DNA of 5,714 nucleotides from Thermoflexales bacterium (lineage in GTDB: Bacteria > Chloroflexota > Anaerolineae > Fen-1058). The notes under the pieces are model-generated. The model did no database searches. It was given only the letters and a program-made list of their open reading frames with translations, and was not told the origin of the DNA. Positions 1 through 5,685 of the stretch are shown piece after piece. Where the stretch lies: positions 1-5,714 of the forward strand of contig JAFGFO010000136.1 of the NCBI GenBank assembly GCA_016931085.1, in the 5' to 3' direction. Both the position numbers and the translations under genes were made by a program. Positions within the stretch are counted from its first letter, which is position 1, and the number at the start of each line of letters is the position of its first letter.

Positions 1-1
1 A

Positions 2-607
2 GAACACTGGCAGATTGAGGTGCAGACGGCGGATATAACAGCCCACCTGGTGCAGACCCCGCAGACGCCGCTGCATCGTAACTGGCTACTGACGCGCGAT
101 ATTGACTATACGATCGTGCAATCGCTGCTCAATGAAACGCGGGGTAGCCTACAGCTTGGCGGGCAAGAGTATCCATTTGAGGGTTACGGCTATTGTGAGC
201 ACAACTGGGGTGTGCAGCCGCGCCACTCGACAGCCCACTGGCTGCATTTCTGGGCATCGGGGATGGCCGGGGTGGTGATGGATTGCCATTATGACGCCGG
301 CGTACCGCACCACTACACGTATCTGTGGCAGGCTGAGGAGGGTAGGTACCTGGCTTCGCCGGCTCACTTTGGCTTTGACCCTGCACAGCCAGGCTCTACC
401 TGGCGGGTAGCATCGCCGGACATGAACTTGATGGTGAAGCCTTTGTATGTCCACCGTAACCGGATGCGAATTCCACCGGTGTTCAGCTACATTGACATTG
501 ATTATCACGAGCTGCTGGTGGAAGTGGATGGCTGGGCGCGGGTATCCGGGGAGAGGGTGGATATTCGTGGCGTAGGCAAATACGACCACAATTTCAACCG
601 GTGGTAG
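2..607 (+). CDS. CrtC/AttH-like lipocalin-fold protein, 5' end missing
   Basis: The frame is open to the left edge: codons from position 2 read E-H-W-Q-I-E-V before the first candidate start, a GTG at 20 with no Shine-Dalgarno site. The true start is therefore most likely outside the window and this is the C-terminal ~201 residues. The best signature is at 182-211, G-Y-G-Y-C-E-H-N-W-G, preceded by a G-x-L-x-L-x-G-Q-x-Y-x-F-x-G strand pattern. This resembles the GYHDHNWG motif of the CrtC (carotenoid 1,2-hydratase) N-terminal lipocalin-like domain, shared with AttH-type proteins. The rest is rich in aromatic residues and alternating strand patterns, as in a second barrel, and ends in K-Y-D-H-N-F-N-R-W. 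No membrane segment is visible. Family members include carotenoid hydratases and lipocalin-like cyclases, so the substrate cannot be named; a role in carotenoid synthesis is not supported by the neighbours. The fold assignment is moderately sure, the reaction unknown. Confidence 0.62.
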   Translation, partial: EHWQIEVQTADITAHLVQTPQTPLHRNWLLTRDIDYTIVQSLLNETRGSLQLGGQEYPFEGYGYCEHNWGVQPRHSTAHWLHFWASGMAGVVMDCHYDAGVPHHYTYLWQAEEGRYLASPAHFGFDPAQPGSTWRVASPDMNLMVKPLYVHRNRMRIPPVFSYIDIDYHELLVEVDGWARVSGERVDIRGVGKYDHNFNRW

Positions 608-652
608 AGGGTGTGGTATTGGGCTGTGTTGGCGTAAACAAGTGATGGTCAA

Positions 653-1312
653 ATGTCAGTCGAATGGGATGGCGTGACGAAATCAAGCACAGTGAAACTC
701 GAATTTGTGGCAGCGCGACACGCATTGGCGGATGCTGCCAAGAGCTTTGATTGGGCCAAAGTACTCGAACTTGTCGCGAAAGGCACATGTCATGTCAACT
801 CGTGGAGACTTGATGGCGAGTCTTGGTATACGCCCCTTCATCAAGCTGCGTATGGGAACGCGCCAGCTGATGTCGTTGAGAGGCTCATCGGTCTGGGCGC
901 TTGGAGAACGCTGCAAAACTCGAAAGGAGAGCGGCCTATCGATATTGCAGAACAAAGAGGCCACGTTGATTTGATCCAGCCCCTTGAACCGGTATACAAG
1001 CACAAGGTCCCTTTGGGCATCTTGGTGAAAATTCAGGCCCATTTTCACTCGACCATTCGCGAACGGGCGGCTGAGCTTGTCGACAGGGAGTGCCTCCGCT
1101 TGCCAGAACTGGAGGTGTTGTTGGAGCTAGACGAGCCCAAGATGTGGTTTCCCGTTCCTGGCATGTATGGCGGGTTCAGCTTCTGGCTCGAATCAGGTGG
1201 GGCAAACGCCAAGCTTGTATCTGTAAGTTGGTGTCGTGTTGTCGGTGGGTCGGGCCAAAGGCATGAAATTACCAACTCGGGAAGCGTTCTTGTCGATGAA
1301 GGTTTTGTGTGA
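653..1312 (+). CDS. Ankyrin-repeat protein with a separate C-terminal domain
   Basis: A 219-residue protein, probably cytoplasmic, with no signal peptide or membrane segment. Residues about 22-112 hold two to three ankyrin repeats: a degenerate first unit with D-W-A-K-V-L-E-L-V-A-K-G, a clear second unit with Y-T-P-L-H-Q-A-A-Y-G-N and V-V-E-R-L-I-G-L-G-A, and a short third with G-E-R-P-I-D-I-A-E-Q-R-G-H. Residues 160-219 form a different block with W-F-P-V-P-G-M-Y-G-G-F (165-175), a W-C-R-V-V-G-G-S-G-Q-R-H-E-I-T stretch (193-207) and a terminal V-D-E-G-F-V. I recall this tail in other small bacterial ankyrin proteins, so the stop looks native. ATG 653 is the only good start, since an in-frame TAA lies at 635-637, but its Shine-Dalgarno site is weak. 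Arginine codons AGA/AGG seem more frequent here than in neighbouring genes (read by eye). Ankyrin repeats bind protein partners; the partner and function are unknown. Confidence 0.85.
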   Translation: MSVEWDGVTKSSTVKLEFVAARHALADAAKSFDWAKVLELVAKGTCHVNSWRLDGESWYTPLHQAAYGNAPADVVERLIGLGAWRTLQNSKGERPIDIAEQRGHVDLIQPLEPVYKHKVPLGILVKIQAHFHSTIRERAAELVDRECLRLPELEVLLELDEPKMWFPVPGMYGGFSFWLESGGANAKLVSVSWCRVVGGSGQRHEITNSGSVLVDEGFV

Positions 1313-1412
1313 TTATCTCACAGTGGGTTGAGAAAGATGTCCCTGATGCGATCACACTTTCGACTGGAGGTAGCCCAGGTTTAGCCGAGGACGGGGGCCG
1401 ATCGGGCAGAGT

Positions 1413-1419
1413 GGAGGTG
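1413..1419 (+). promoter_or_regulatory. Ribosome binding site for the HARE-HTH gene
   Basis: GGAGGTG lies 8 bases before ATG 1428, a near-ideal Shine-Dalgarno match. It supports 1428 as the start over the out-of-frame ATG at 1423. Confidence 0.7.
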
Positions 1420-1427
1420 TAGATGCA

Positions 1428-1940
1428 ATGCCGGAAAGCAAGAATTATACCGAATTGACCCATCAAGTCGTGCGTGAATCGCCCGATCCGCTGCCGCTTG
1501 ACGAGATTGTACGGCGTGTGCACGCCATCGAGCCTATCACGACCAGGAATCCCTCGAGCACAATTCGTGGTGCTGTTGGCCAGACACGCTTGATCGTCGC
1601 TACCGGCGATGGGCGTTATGGCTACAAACCGCGTCTGATGAGCGGCTCGTCGCTCAGGCATAACCTGTCCAAGTCTGACCTGGCCGGCTATGGGATCGGT
1701 TTGGGAATGGATATAAGAGAAGCGCTGTGGCCGGCTTTTTTTGAACTCGCCCAAAAGCGCACCGACCAGAGCCCGATCAACCTGGGGCTGCCTGGCGGCA
1801 TCATAACCCGCTTGCCGATAGCGGCGCTTGAAACGCAGCAGTGGGGCACGCCTGGCACGCCCGAGTTCTGGGAGTGGTTTGCCGGGCTTGGCGCTGTCCC
1901 GGTGTGTATTGGGCTAATCGGTGATATGAGGACCAGGTAG
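1428..1940 (+). CDS. HARE-HTH domain protein, probably C-terminally truncated
   Basis: A 170-residue protein. Residues about 7-70 match the HARE-HTH winged-helix domain (named for HB1, ASXL and restriction-enzyme HTH): a first helix with Y-T-E-L-T-H-Q-V-V-R-E, the P-L-P-L-D-E-I-V-R-R-V turn and helix, the N-P-S-S-T-I-R-G-A-V recognition-helix region, and the wing V-A-T-G-D-G-R-Y-G-Y. This domain is known from DNA-binding and chromatin proteins and from nucleases. Residues 72-151 are a second region with W-P-A-F-F-E and P-E-F-W-E-W-F, not assigned to a named domain. The last residues (about 157-170) look unlike the rest. All three forward frames are closed between 1915 and 1940, so no single frameshift restores a longer product. 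I recall longer relatives continuing past the FWxW segment, which suggests loss of the 3' part. It is either a shortened functional DNA-binding protein or a decaying gene. The domain call is fairly sure. Confidence 0.75.
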   Translation: MPESKNYTELTHQVVRESPDPLPLDEIVRRVHAIEPITTRNPSSTIRGAVGQTRLIVATGDGRYGYKPRLMSGSSLRHNLSKSDLAGYGIGLGMDIREALWPAFFELAQKRTDQSPINLGLPGGIITRLPIAALETQQWGTPGTPEFWEWFAGLGAVPVCIGLIGDMRTR

Positions 1941-1977
1941 CCGGATTGGTCGTAGATTTCATAAGGGCAGATCGAGT

Positions 1978-1983
1978 AGGGAG
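1978..1983 (+). promoter_or_regulatory. Ribosome binding site for the TPR gene
   Basis: AGGGAG lies 6 bases before ATG 1990. It supports that start rather than the later in-frame ATG codons at 2011 and 2014. Confidence 0.6.
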
Positions 1984-1989
1984 AGATGT

Positions 1990-2793
1990 ATGAAAAAGCG
2001 TAGACGAGCGATGATGAGTGGGCGGTTTGCTCGCCCACAGCGGATTGACAGTTGGCTGGGTGAGATTTATCGCCAACTGGCAGACAAGGATTACGCGGGC
2101 GCCATTCAGACTTGCCAGCGCATCTTGCCACGCATCCCACCCGGCTCGCCACATCATGCTGAGGTGCTGGAATACCTGGGTATAGCTCACCAGATGCTGC
2201 AGCATTTGGATCAGGCCTACGAGGTTTTGTCGCAGGCGGTGAGTATTGCGCCTGAGCGTTCAGAGCTATGGTATGACCGTGGCTTGGCGGCTCGGTATAC
2301 TTCGCGCCAGGGGCGGTCGGTGCGCGATTTCGAGCGTGCGCTTGAACTGGAAGGGGATCCGGCGCTGAGGAAAAAGATGGCCGAGGAATTGGCTTTTGCG
2401 CGCCAGATGGCTGAGAAGGAGATGGCGCTAAGAGGGCCGGGTTTTACGTTGGAGCAGTTCATTGAGCAGGAGGAGCTTTACCAGGCAGGCGTCAAGCTGA
2501 TGGAAGGTGAGGCGTGGGGTGAGGCCGAGTTGGTTTTTCGGCGTGTCATCGAGATGGGAGACTGCCGGGAACAGCCATGGGGCAACCTGGGTATCTGTCT
2601 GATGATGCAGCGTCGCTACGATGAGGCAGAAGCGGCTTGGCATCGCGCGCTTGAGCTCAACCCGCGTTACGAGCATGCGCAGCAGAACCTGGCGAGTCTA
2701 CCCACCATTCGGCAGACAGGTGTTTTGCCGCCATTGAAGGTCACCGGCCCGTTTGATGGGCACGAGCTACGCAAATCTCTCAGTTTCCGCTAG
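1990..2793 (+). CDS. Tetratricopeptide-repeat (TPR) protein
   Basis: A 267-residue, probably cytoplasmic protein beginning with a basic stretch (K-K-R-R-R). TPR-like helix pairs can be seen at residues about 22-50 (D-Y-A-G-A-I-Q-T-C-Q-R-I-L), 57-90 (E-Y-L-G-I-A-H-Q-M-L then A-Y-E-V-L-S-Q-A-V-S-I-A-P), 91-121 (W-Y-D-R-G-L-A and F-E-R-A-L-E-L), 162-190 (L-Y-Q-A-G-V-K-L-M and A-E-L-V-F-R-R-V-I-E-M-G) and 195-228 (W-G-N-L-G-I-C-L-M-M-Q-R-R-Y-D-E-A-E and W-H-R-A-L-E-L-N-P). A helical linker (about 122-148) leads to a G-P-G-F-T-L-E-Q-F-I-E-Q-E segment between the third and fourth pairs. I recall this arrangement from uncharacterised bacterial TPR proteins ending in a K-S-I-x-F-like tail, similar to K-S-L-S-F-R here, so the TAG stop may be native. 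TPRs are protein-binding scaffolds; no partner is evident. The start lies 49 bases after the HARE-HTH stop, so co-transcription is possible. Confidence 0.85.
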   Translation: MKKRRRAMMSGRFARPQRIDSWLGEIYRQLADKDYAGAIQTCQRILPRIPPGSPHHAEVLEYLGIAHQMLQHLDQAYEVLSQAVSIAPERSELWYDRGLAARYTSRQGRSVRDFERALELEGDPALRKKMAEELAFARQMAEKEMALRGPGFTLEQFIEQEELYQAGVKLMEGEAWGEAELVFRRVIEMGDCREQPWGNLGICLMMQRRYDEAEAAWHRALELNPRYEHAQQNLASLPTIRQTGVLPPLKVTGPFDGHELRKSLSFR

Positions 2794-2960
2794 CACAGGA
2801 CAGAGGGATTCCCATACATGTTCTCGCCTGATTACCGCATGGCCAAGAAGATGCTGGGGTTGGAGTGATAGCGAGAGTCTGGAATGGATCACAAAGACGA
2901 TAAGGTCGAGTGACGATTGGGCATGTAAGAGATTCAAGGTTTGATCTTTTGGAGGGACGT
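2794..2960 (+). other. 167-base gap between the TPR and PLP-enzyme genes
   Basis: No RNA gene, clear promoter or terminator hairpin is visible. The frame of the TPR gene continues after its TAG for 24 codons to a TGA at 2866-2868. This includes a 16-codon piece from ATG 2818 with plausible protein composition (M-F-S-P-D-Y-R-M-A-K-K-M-L-G-L-E) but no convincing Shine-Dalgarno site. It may be a decayed gene end or chance. Confidence 0.4.
2951..2956 (+). promoter_or_regulatory. Ribosome binding site deciding the start at 2961
   Basis: GGAGGG lies 4 bases before ATG 2961. The in-frame GTG at 2910 would add 17 residues but has no such site, and the family-like sequence begins after 2961. Confidence 0.75.
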
Positions 2961-4211
2961 ATGGTTGACTTGTCACACGTGCGGCAACAGTTTCCGTCTT
3001 TGAGCCAGGTTCAAGCTGGTCACCCGGTCGTGTTTTTCGACAATCCCGGCGGCACGCAGGTGCCGCAAAGGGTTATCGATGCGATGACGGGGTATTTGCT
3101 GAACGACAATGCTAATCACGATGGAGCCTTTGCCACCAGCCAGCGCAGTGACGCTATGCTGGATGAGGCGCATCGGGCGATGGCCGATATGCTGGGGGCG
3201 GGTGACGCTGCCGAGATTGTGTTCGGCGCGAATATGACGACCTTGACATTTGCCCTCAGCCGGACGTTGGGGCAGTGGATCAAGCCAGGCGACGAGGTCA
3301 TCGTCACACGGCTGGATCACGATGCCAACATTACACCGTGGGTGCTGATGGCGCGGGATGCTGGCGCGGTGGTGAAATGGGTTGATTTCGACGTCGAGGA
3401 CTGTACGCTCAAATTATCTGACTTGGAACAACAGCTTTCCAAGCGCACCAAGATCGTGGCGTGTGGCTATGCCTCGAACGCTGTTGGAACGATCAATGAC
3501 GTCAAGACAATTGTGACCATGGCGCACTCGGCCGGTGCGTTGGCCTTTATTGACGCCGTCCAGTACGCGCCGCACGGGCCAATGGATGTGCAGGTGCTGG
3601 ATTGCGATTTCTTGGCGTGCTCTGCGTACAAGTTCTTTGGGCCGCACGTGGGCGTCCTGTACGGCAAGCGCGACTTGCTGGACCGGTTGCCGGCGTACAA
3701 GGTGCGTCCGGCGAAGAATCAACCGCCGCACAAATTCGAGACCGGCACGCAGAATCACGAAGGGATCGCCGGGACGCTGGCGGCAGTAGAGTACCTGGCG
3801 CAGGTAGGGGGTGTCCAAAGTGGCACCCGGCGTGAGCGGATCGTAGCCGGGATGAGGTTGATCCAGGCGTATGAGCGGGGAGTATGCACGCAGTTGATTG
3901 CCGGGCTGCAACGCATTCCGGGAGTGCGGATCTACGGCATCACCGACCCGGTGCAGTTCGATTGGCGCGTGCCAACGGTCGCATTTCGTCTGGAGGGGTT
4001 CACACCGCGCCAGGTTGCCGAGTACTTGGGACAGCGAGGCATTTTTGTGTGGGACGGGAACTATTACGCTCTGGCTGTGACGGAGCGCTTGGGAGTGGAG
4101 GACCGCGGCGGCATGGTGCGGGTAGGCCTGGTGCACTATAACACGGGCGAAGAGATCGAGCGTTTGTTGGGCGAGCTGGACGAACTGGGTAATCAGGGGC
4201 TACCGAAATAG
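2961..4211 (+). CDS. PLP-dependent class V aminotransferase-fold protein, cysteine desulfurase-like (VC1184/TIGR01976 type)
   Basis: A 416-residue cytoplasmic enzyme with the features of fold-type I, class V PLP enzymes: F-F-D-N-P-G-G-T-Q-V-P near the N-terminus (25-35), D-H-D-A-N-I-T-P-W (119-127; H120 should stack on PLP), Y-A-S-N-x-V-G (170-176), F-I-D-A-V-Q (196-201; D198 pairs with the pyridine nitrogen, Q201 with the phenolate), and the Schiff-base lysine K224 in C-S-A-Y-K-F-F-G-P-H-V-G. The ending R-V-G-L-V-H-Y-N-T-G-E-E (387-398) is typical of the 'cysteine desulfurase-like' TIGR01976 group. Where SufS-type enzymes carry the catalytic cysteine in a R-x-G-x-H-C-A loop, this protein reads R-G-I-F-V-W-D-G-N-Y-Y-A (359-370) with no cysteine. 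The five cysteines (148, 168, 215, 220, 309) lie elsewhere. True cysteine desulfurase activity is therefore doubtful; a lyase, aminotransferase or other beta/gamma-elimination reaction is as likely. The substrate is unknown. The next gene starts 24 bases downstream, implying an operon with the flavoenzyme. Confidence 0.9.
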   Translation: MVDLSHVRQQFPSLSQVQAGHPVVFFDNPGGTQVPQRVIDAMTGYLLNDNANHDGAFATSQRSDAMLDEAHRAMADMLGAGDAAEIVFGANMTTLTFALSRTLGQWIKPGDEVIVTRLDHDANITPWVLMARDAGAVVKWVDFDVEDCTLKLSDLEQQLSKRTKIVACGYASNAVGTINDVKTIVTMAHSAGALAFIDAVQYAPHGPMDVQVLDCDFLACSAYKFFGPHVGVLYGKRDLLDRLPAYKVRPAKNQPPHKFETGTQNHEGIAGTLAAVEYLAQVGGVQSGTRRERIVAGMRLIQAYERGVCTQLIAGLQRIPGVRIYGITDPVQFDWRVPTVAFRLEGFTPRQVAEYLGQRGIFVWDGNYYALAVTERLGVEDRGGMVRVGLVHYNTGEEIERLLGELDELGNQGLPK

Positions 4212-4224
4212 CCCGGCGTGTATT

Positions 4225-4230
4225 TGAGGT
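4225..4230 (+). promoter_or_regulatory. Ribosome binding site deciding the start at 4236
   Basis: TGAGGT lies 5 bases before ATG 4236. The in-frame GTG at 4218, only 6 bases after the previous stop, would overlap this site with coding sequence and has no good SD of its own. Confidence 0.6.
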
Positions 4231-4235
4231 TCCTT

Positions 4236-5474
4236 ATGAGAAGAGACAAGTTCAAGATTTTTTCCGAGGGTGCCATCGGTGCTTTGAGGTTGCCTAACCG
4301 CCTGGTTCGATCTTCAACCTGGGATCCGTCTATCTTGGGAATCCGTCGAGTGACCGATCCAGTGTTGGACCTCTATCGGGCGCTGGCCCTCGGCGGTGTG
4401 GGGTTGATTATCAGCGGCGGCTTGCCGGTGTATCGGGAGCGTTTCCCGGGAGAAACAAGCCCGGACCCAAGGACCTATGCCGAGCTGTGCGTGGCGGATA
4501 TCGACAGGCTGGCGCAGGTCGTTCACACTTCGGGACCGGGCAAGATCGTGGCTCAACTCGAAGTGGGGTATGTCGATGCTGGGCCGTCTGAGCATCGTTC
4601 ACCCTTCGCGTCTCGGCCGGTCAGGCCGCTGACCGCGCCAGAGATCCGCCAGATCGTTGGCTGCTTTGTCGAGGCGATCGTTCACATGAAAGTGGCTGGC
4701 TTTGATGGGGTCCAACTCCACGCGGCGCACGGTGGGCTGTTGAGTTGCTTCCTGTCGCCTTACACGAACCACCGCACGGATGGTTATGGCGGCTCGGCGC
4801 AAAACCGGGTGAGGATGGTGAGCGAGATTGTCGGCCAGGCGAGGGAGCAGGTGGGTGATTGGCCAATCCTGATCAAGCTGAATTGCACGGACTATGTCAA
4901 GGGTGGTATTGAGCTGGACACTTTTCCTGAGTTGGCCCACGCCGTCGCCAGTGCGGGCGTTGATGCTGTCGAACTCAGTGGGGGGATGTGGGACTGCCTG
5001 GTCAGGCCAGAACAAGAGCTTGGCTTTCGCCCGGTGCCAGCGCCGGAATCCCATACGCATCTTGGCTCTGTGCGCCGGCAGAGCTATTTTCTCCAGTACG
5101 CCAAGCAGCTTGATCTGCCGGTTCCGGTGATCCTGGTTGGTGGCAACCGGGATATTGAGCGGCTGGAAGAAATTGTGCAGCAGGGGCGGGTGGATTTTAT
5201 TGCCTTGTGCCGCCCCTTGATCCATGAGCCGGATTTGCCCTTGCGTTGGCTGGAAGGCCGGGGCAGCCGTCGGGCCGCCTGTATTTCCTGTAATTCGTGT
5301 ATTTATGGTTTGATGGTTCACCCGGACGAACCAGAACCTGGGGTGGTAGCTTGTTTATTCAAGCACGACAAGCGCCGTTACAAGCTGGCCCAGGAATGGC
5401 TCTCTACCTGGGTTGAAAAGAATGCGGTCGCGCCATTTCTTAATGGCGCGAGCTTGGCAAAGGAGCTACTCTGA
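4236..5474 (+). CDS. Old-yellow-enzyme family NAD(P)H:flavin oxidoreductase with Fe-S cysteines
   Basis: A 412-residue (beta/alpha)8 FMN protein of the OYE / 2,4-dienoyl-CoA reductase superfamily. Signatures: L-P-N-R-L-V-R-S-S-T (19-28), G-G-V-G-L-I-I-S-G (53-61), the substrate histidines H162 and H165 in H-A-A-H-G-G-L-L-S-C-F-L-S-P, T-D-G-Y-G-G-S-x-Q-N-R (181-191), and the FMN phosphate region I-L-V-G-G-N-R (299-305) with F-I-A-L-C-R-P (321-327). Cysteines C349, C352, C355 and C373 (C-x2-C-x2-C-x17-C) fit a [4Fe-4S] cluster as in trimethylamine dehydrogenase and dienoyl-CoA reductase. The chain ends soon after, so the C-terminal FAD/NAD(P)H domain of those large enzymes is absent and electrons must come from a separate partner or directly. 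The tyrosine that follows the H-x-x-H/N-G motif in most OYEs is glycine here (G167). It is probably a cytoplasmic reductase of an activated C=C bond, or a dehydrogenase, cotranscribed with the PLP enzyme. The substrate is unknown. Confidence 0.9.
   Translation: MRRDKFKIFSEGAIGALRLPNRLVRSSTWDPSILGIRRVTDPVLDLYRALALGGVGLIISGGLPVYRERFPGETSPDPRTYAELCVADIDRLAQVVHTSGPGKIVAQLEVGYVDAGPSEHRSPFASRPVRPLTAPEIRQIVGCFVEAIVHMKVAGFDGVQLHAAHGGLLSCFLSPYTNHRTDGYGGSAQNRVRMVSEIVGQAREQVGDWPILIKLNCTDYVKGGIELDTFPELAHAVASAGVDAVELSGGMWDCLVRPEQELGFRPVPAPESHTHLGSVRRQSYFLQYAKQLDLPVPVILVGGNRDIERLEEIVQQGRVDFIALCRPLIHEPDLPLRWLEGRGSRRAACISCNSCIYGLMVHPDEPEPGVVACLFKHDKRRYKLAQEWLSTWVEKNAVAPFLNGASLAKELL
5428..5451 (+). repeat. 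Perfect 10-bp inverted repeat (hairpin) inside the 3' end of the flavoenzyme gene
   Basis: TCGCGCCATT at 5428-5437 and AATGGCGCGA at 5442-5451 are exact reverse complements around a TCTT loop. The hairpin ends 20 bases before the stop codon. No T-run follows on the plus strand, so it is not a standard intrinsic terminator. It could slow exonucleases or affect expression downstream, or be chance. Confidence 0.8.
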
Positions 5475-5566
5475 CGACCATTTGCGAGTTCACGCCAGGC
5501 GATTGTCACTGGTTGACAGGGTGGAGGATGTATGAGAAGAAATGACGCAGCTCCTTGTGCGAGCAG

Positions 5567-5571
5567 AGGAG
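5567..5571 (+). promoter_or_regulatory. Ribosome binding site before the 34-residue ORF
   Basis: AGGAG lies 8 bases before ATG 5580, and is the main reason to take that short frame seriously. Confidence 0.45.
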
Positions 5572-5579
5572 TTTGAGAA

Positions 5580-5684
5580 ATGAGCATTGCGCAAGGGCCG
5601 GCCGGCCAAACCTGGACGACCAGCGCGGCGTGGCCGAAGGGCAAGGCGGCCAAGAGCCTGGTAAAAGCCCTGAAGCGAGGATGA
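5580..5684 (+). CDS. Possible small basic protein (34 residues)
   Basis: The frame runs from ATG 5580 to TGA 5682-5684. Support comes from an AGGAG Shine-Dalgarno site 8 bases upstream and from the tight spacing to the next start (ATG 5686, one base after the stop). The N-terminal half is neutral (Q, G, T, W, A) and the C-terminal half is strongly basic and could form an amphipathic helix (P-K-G-K-A-A-K-S-L-V-K-A-L-K-R-G). No known family is recognised. Its ATG overlaps the TGA of a 13-codon frame (5542-5583) as ATGA. Alternatives are a leader peptide for the downstream gene or the remnant of a broken gene. It contains the palindromic run GGCCGGCCGGCC at 5596-5607. Confidence 0.35.
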   Translation: MSIAQGPAGQTWTTSAAWPKGKAAKSLVKALKRG

Positions 5685-5685
5685 A

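Noticed and set aside
1309..1422. 37-codon frame starting at a GTG that overlaps the ankyrin gene's stop as GTGA, with a TGAAGG six bases upstream.
   Set aside because: The product is low in complexity (G, S, E, R), resembles no family, and ends just before the strong SD-led start at 1428; most likely chance.
1269..1754. Minus-strand frame of 161 codons spanning the ankyrin/HARE-HTH gap.
   Set aside because: It overlaps the HARE-HTH domain coding sequence and shows no protein-like motifs.
2910..2960. Longer N-terminus for the PLP enzyme from GTG 2910.
   Set aside because: No Shine-Dalgarno site, and the added 17 residues do not resemble the family; ATG 2961 has GGAGGG upstream.
3414..4136. 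Long minus-strand open frame (240 codons) opposite the PLP-enzyme gene.
   Set aside because: It lies wholly within a gene with clear catalytic motifs, and its product is compositionally odd (H, R, P rich) with no family signature.
4599..5321. Long minus-strand open frame (240 codons) opposite the flavoenzyme gene.
   Set aside because: Shadow of the OYE-like gene; the product has no recognisable domain.
5504..5518. TTGACA at 5513-5518 and a small inverted repeat (TGTCA / TGACA) that could be a promoter or operator.
   Set aside because: No -10 element at a proper distance, and five-base arms are too short to be meaningful alone.
5596..5607. Palindromic run GGCCGGCCGGCC.
   Set aside because: A short GC repeat in a G+C-rich stretch, with no associated element.
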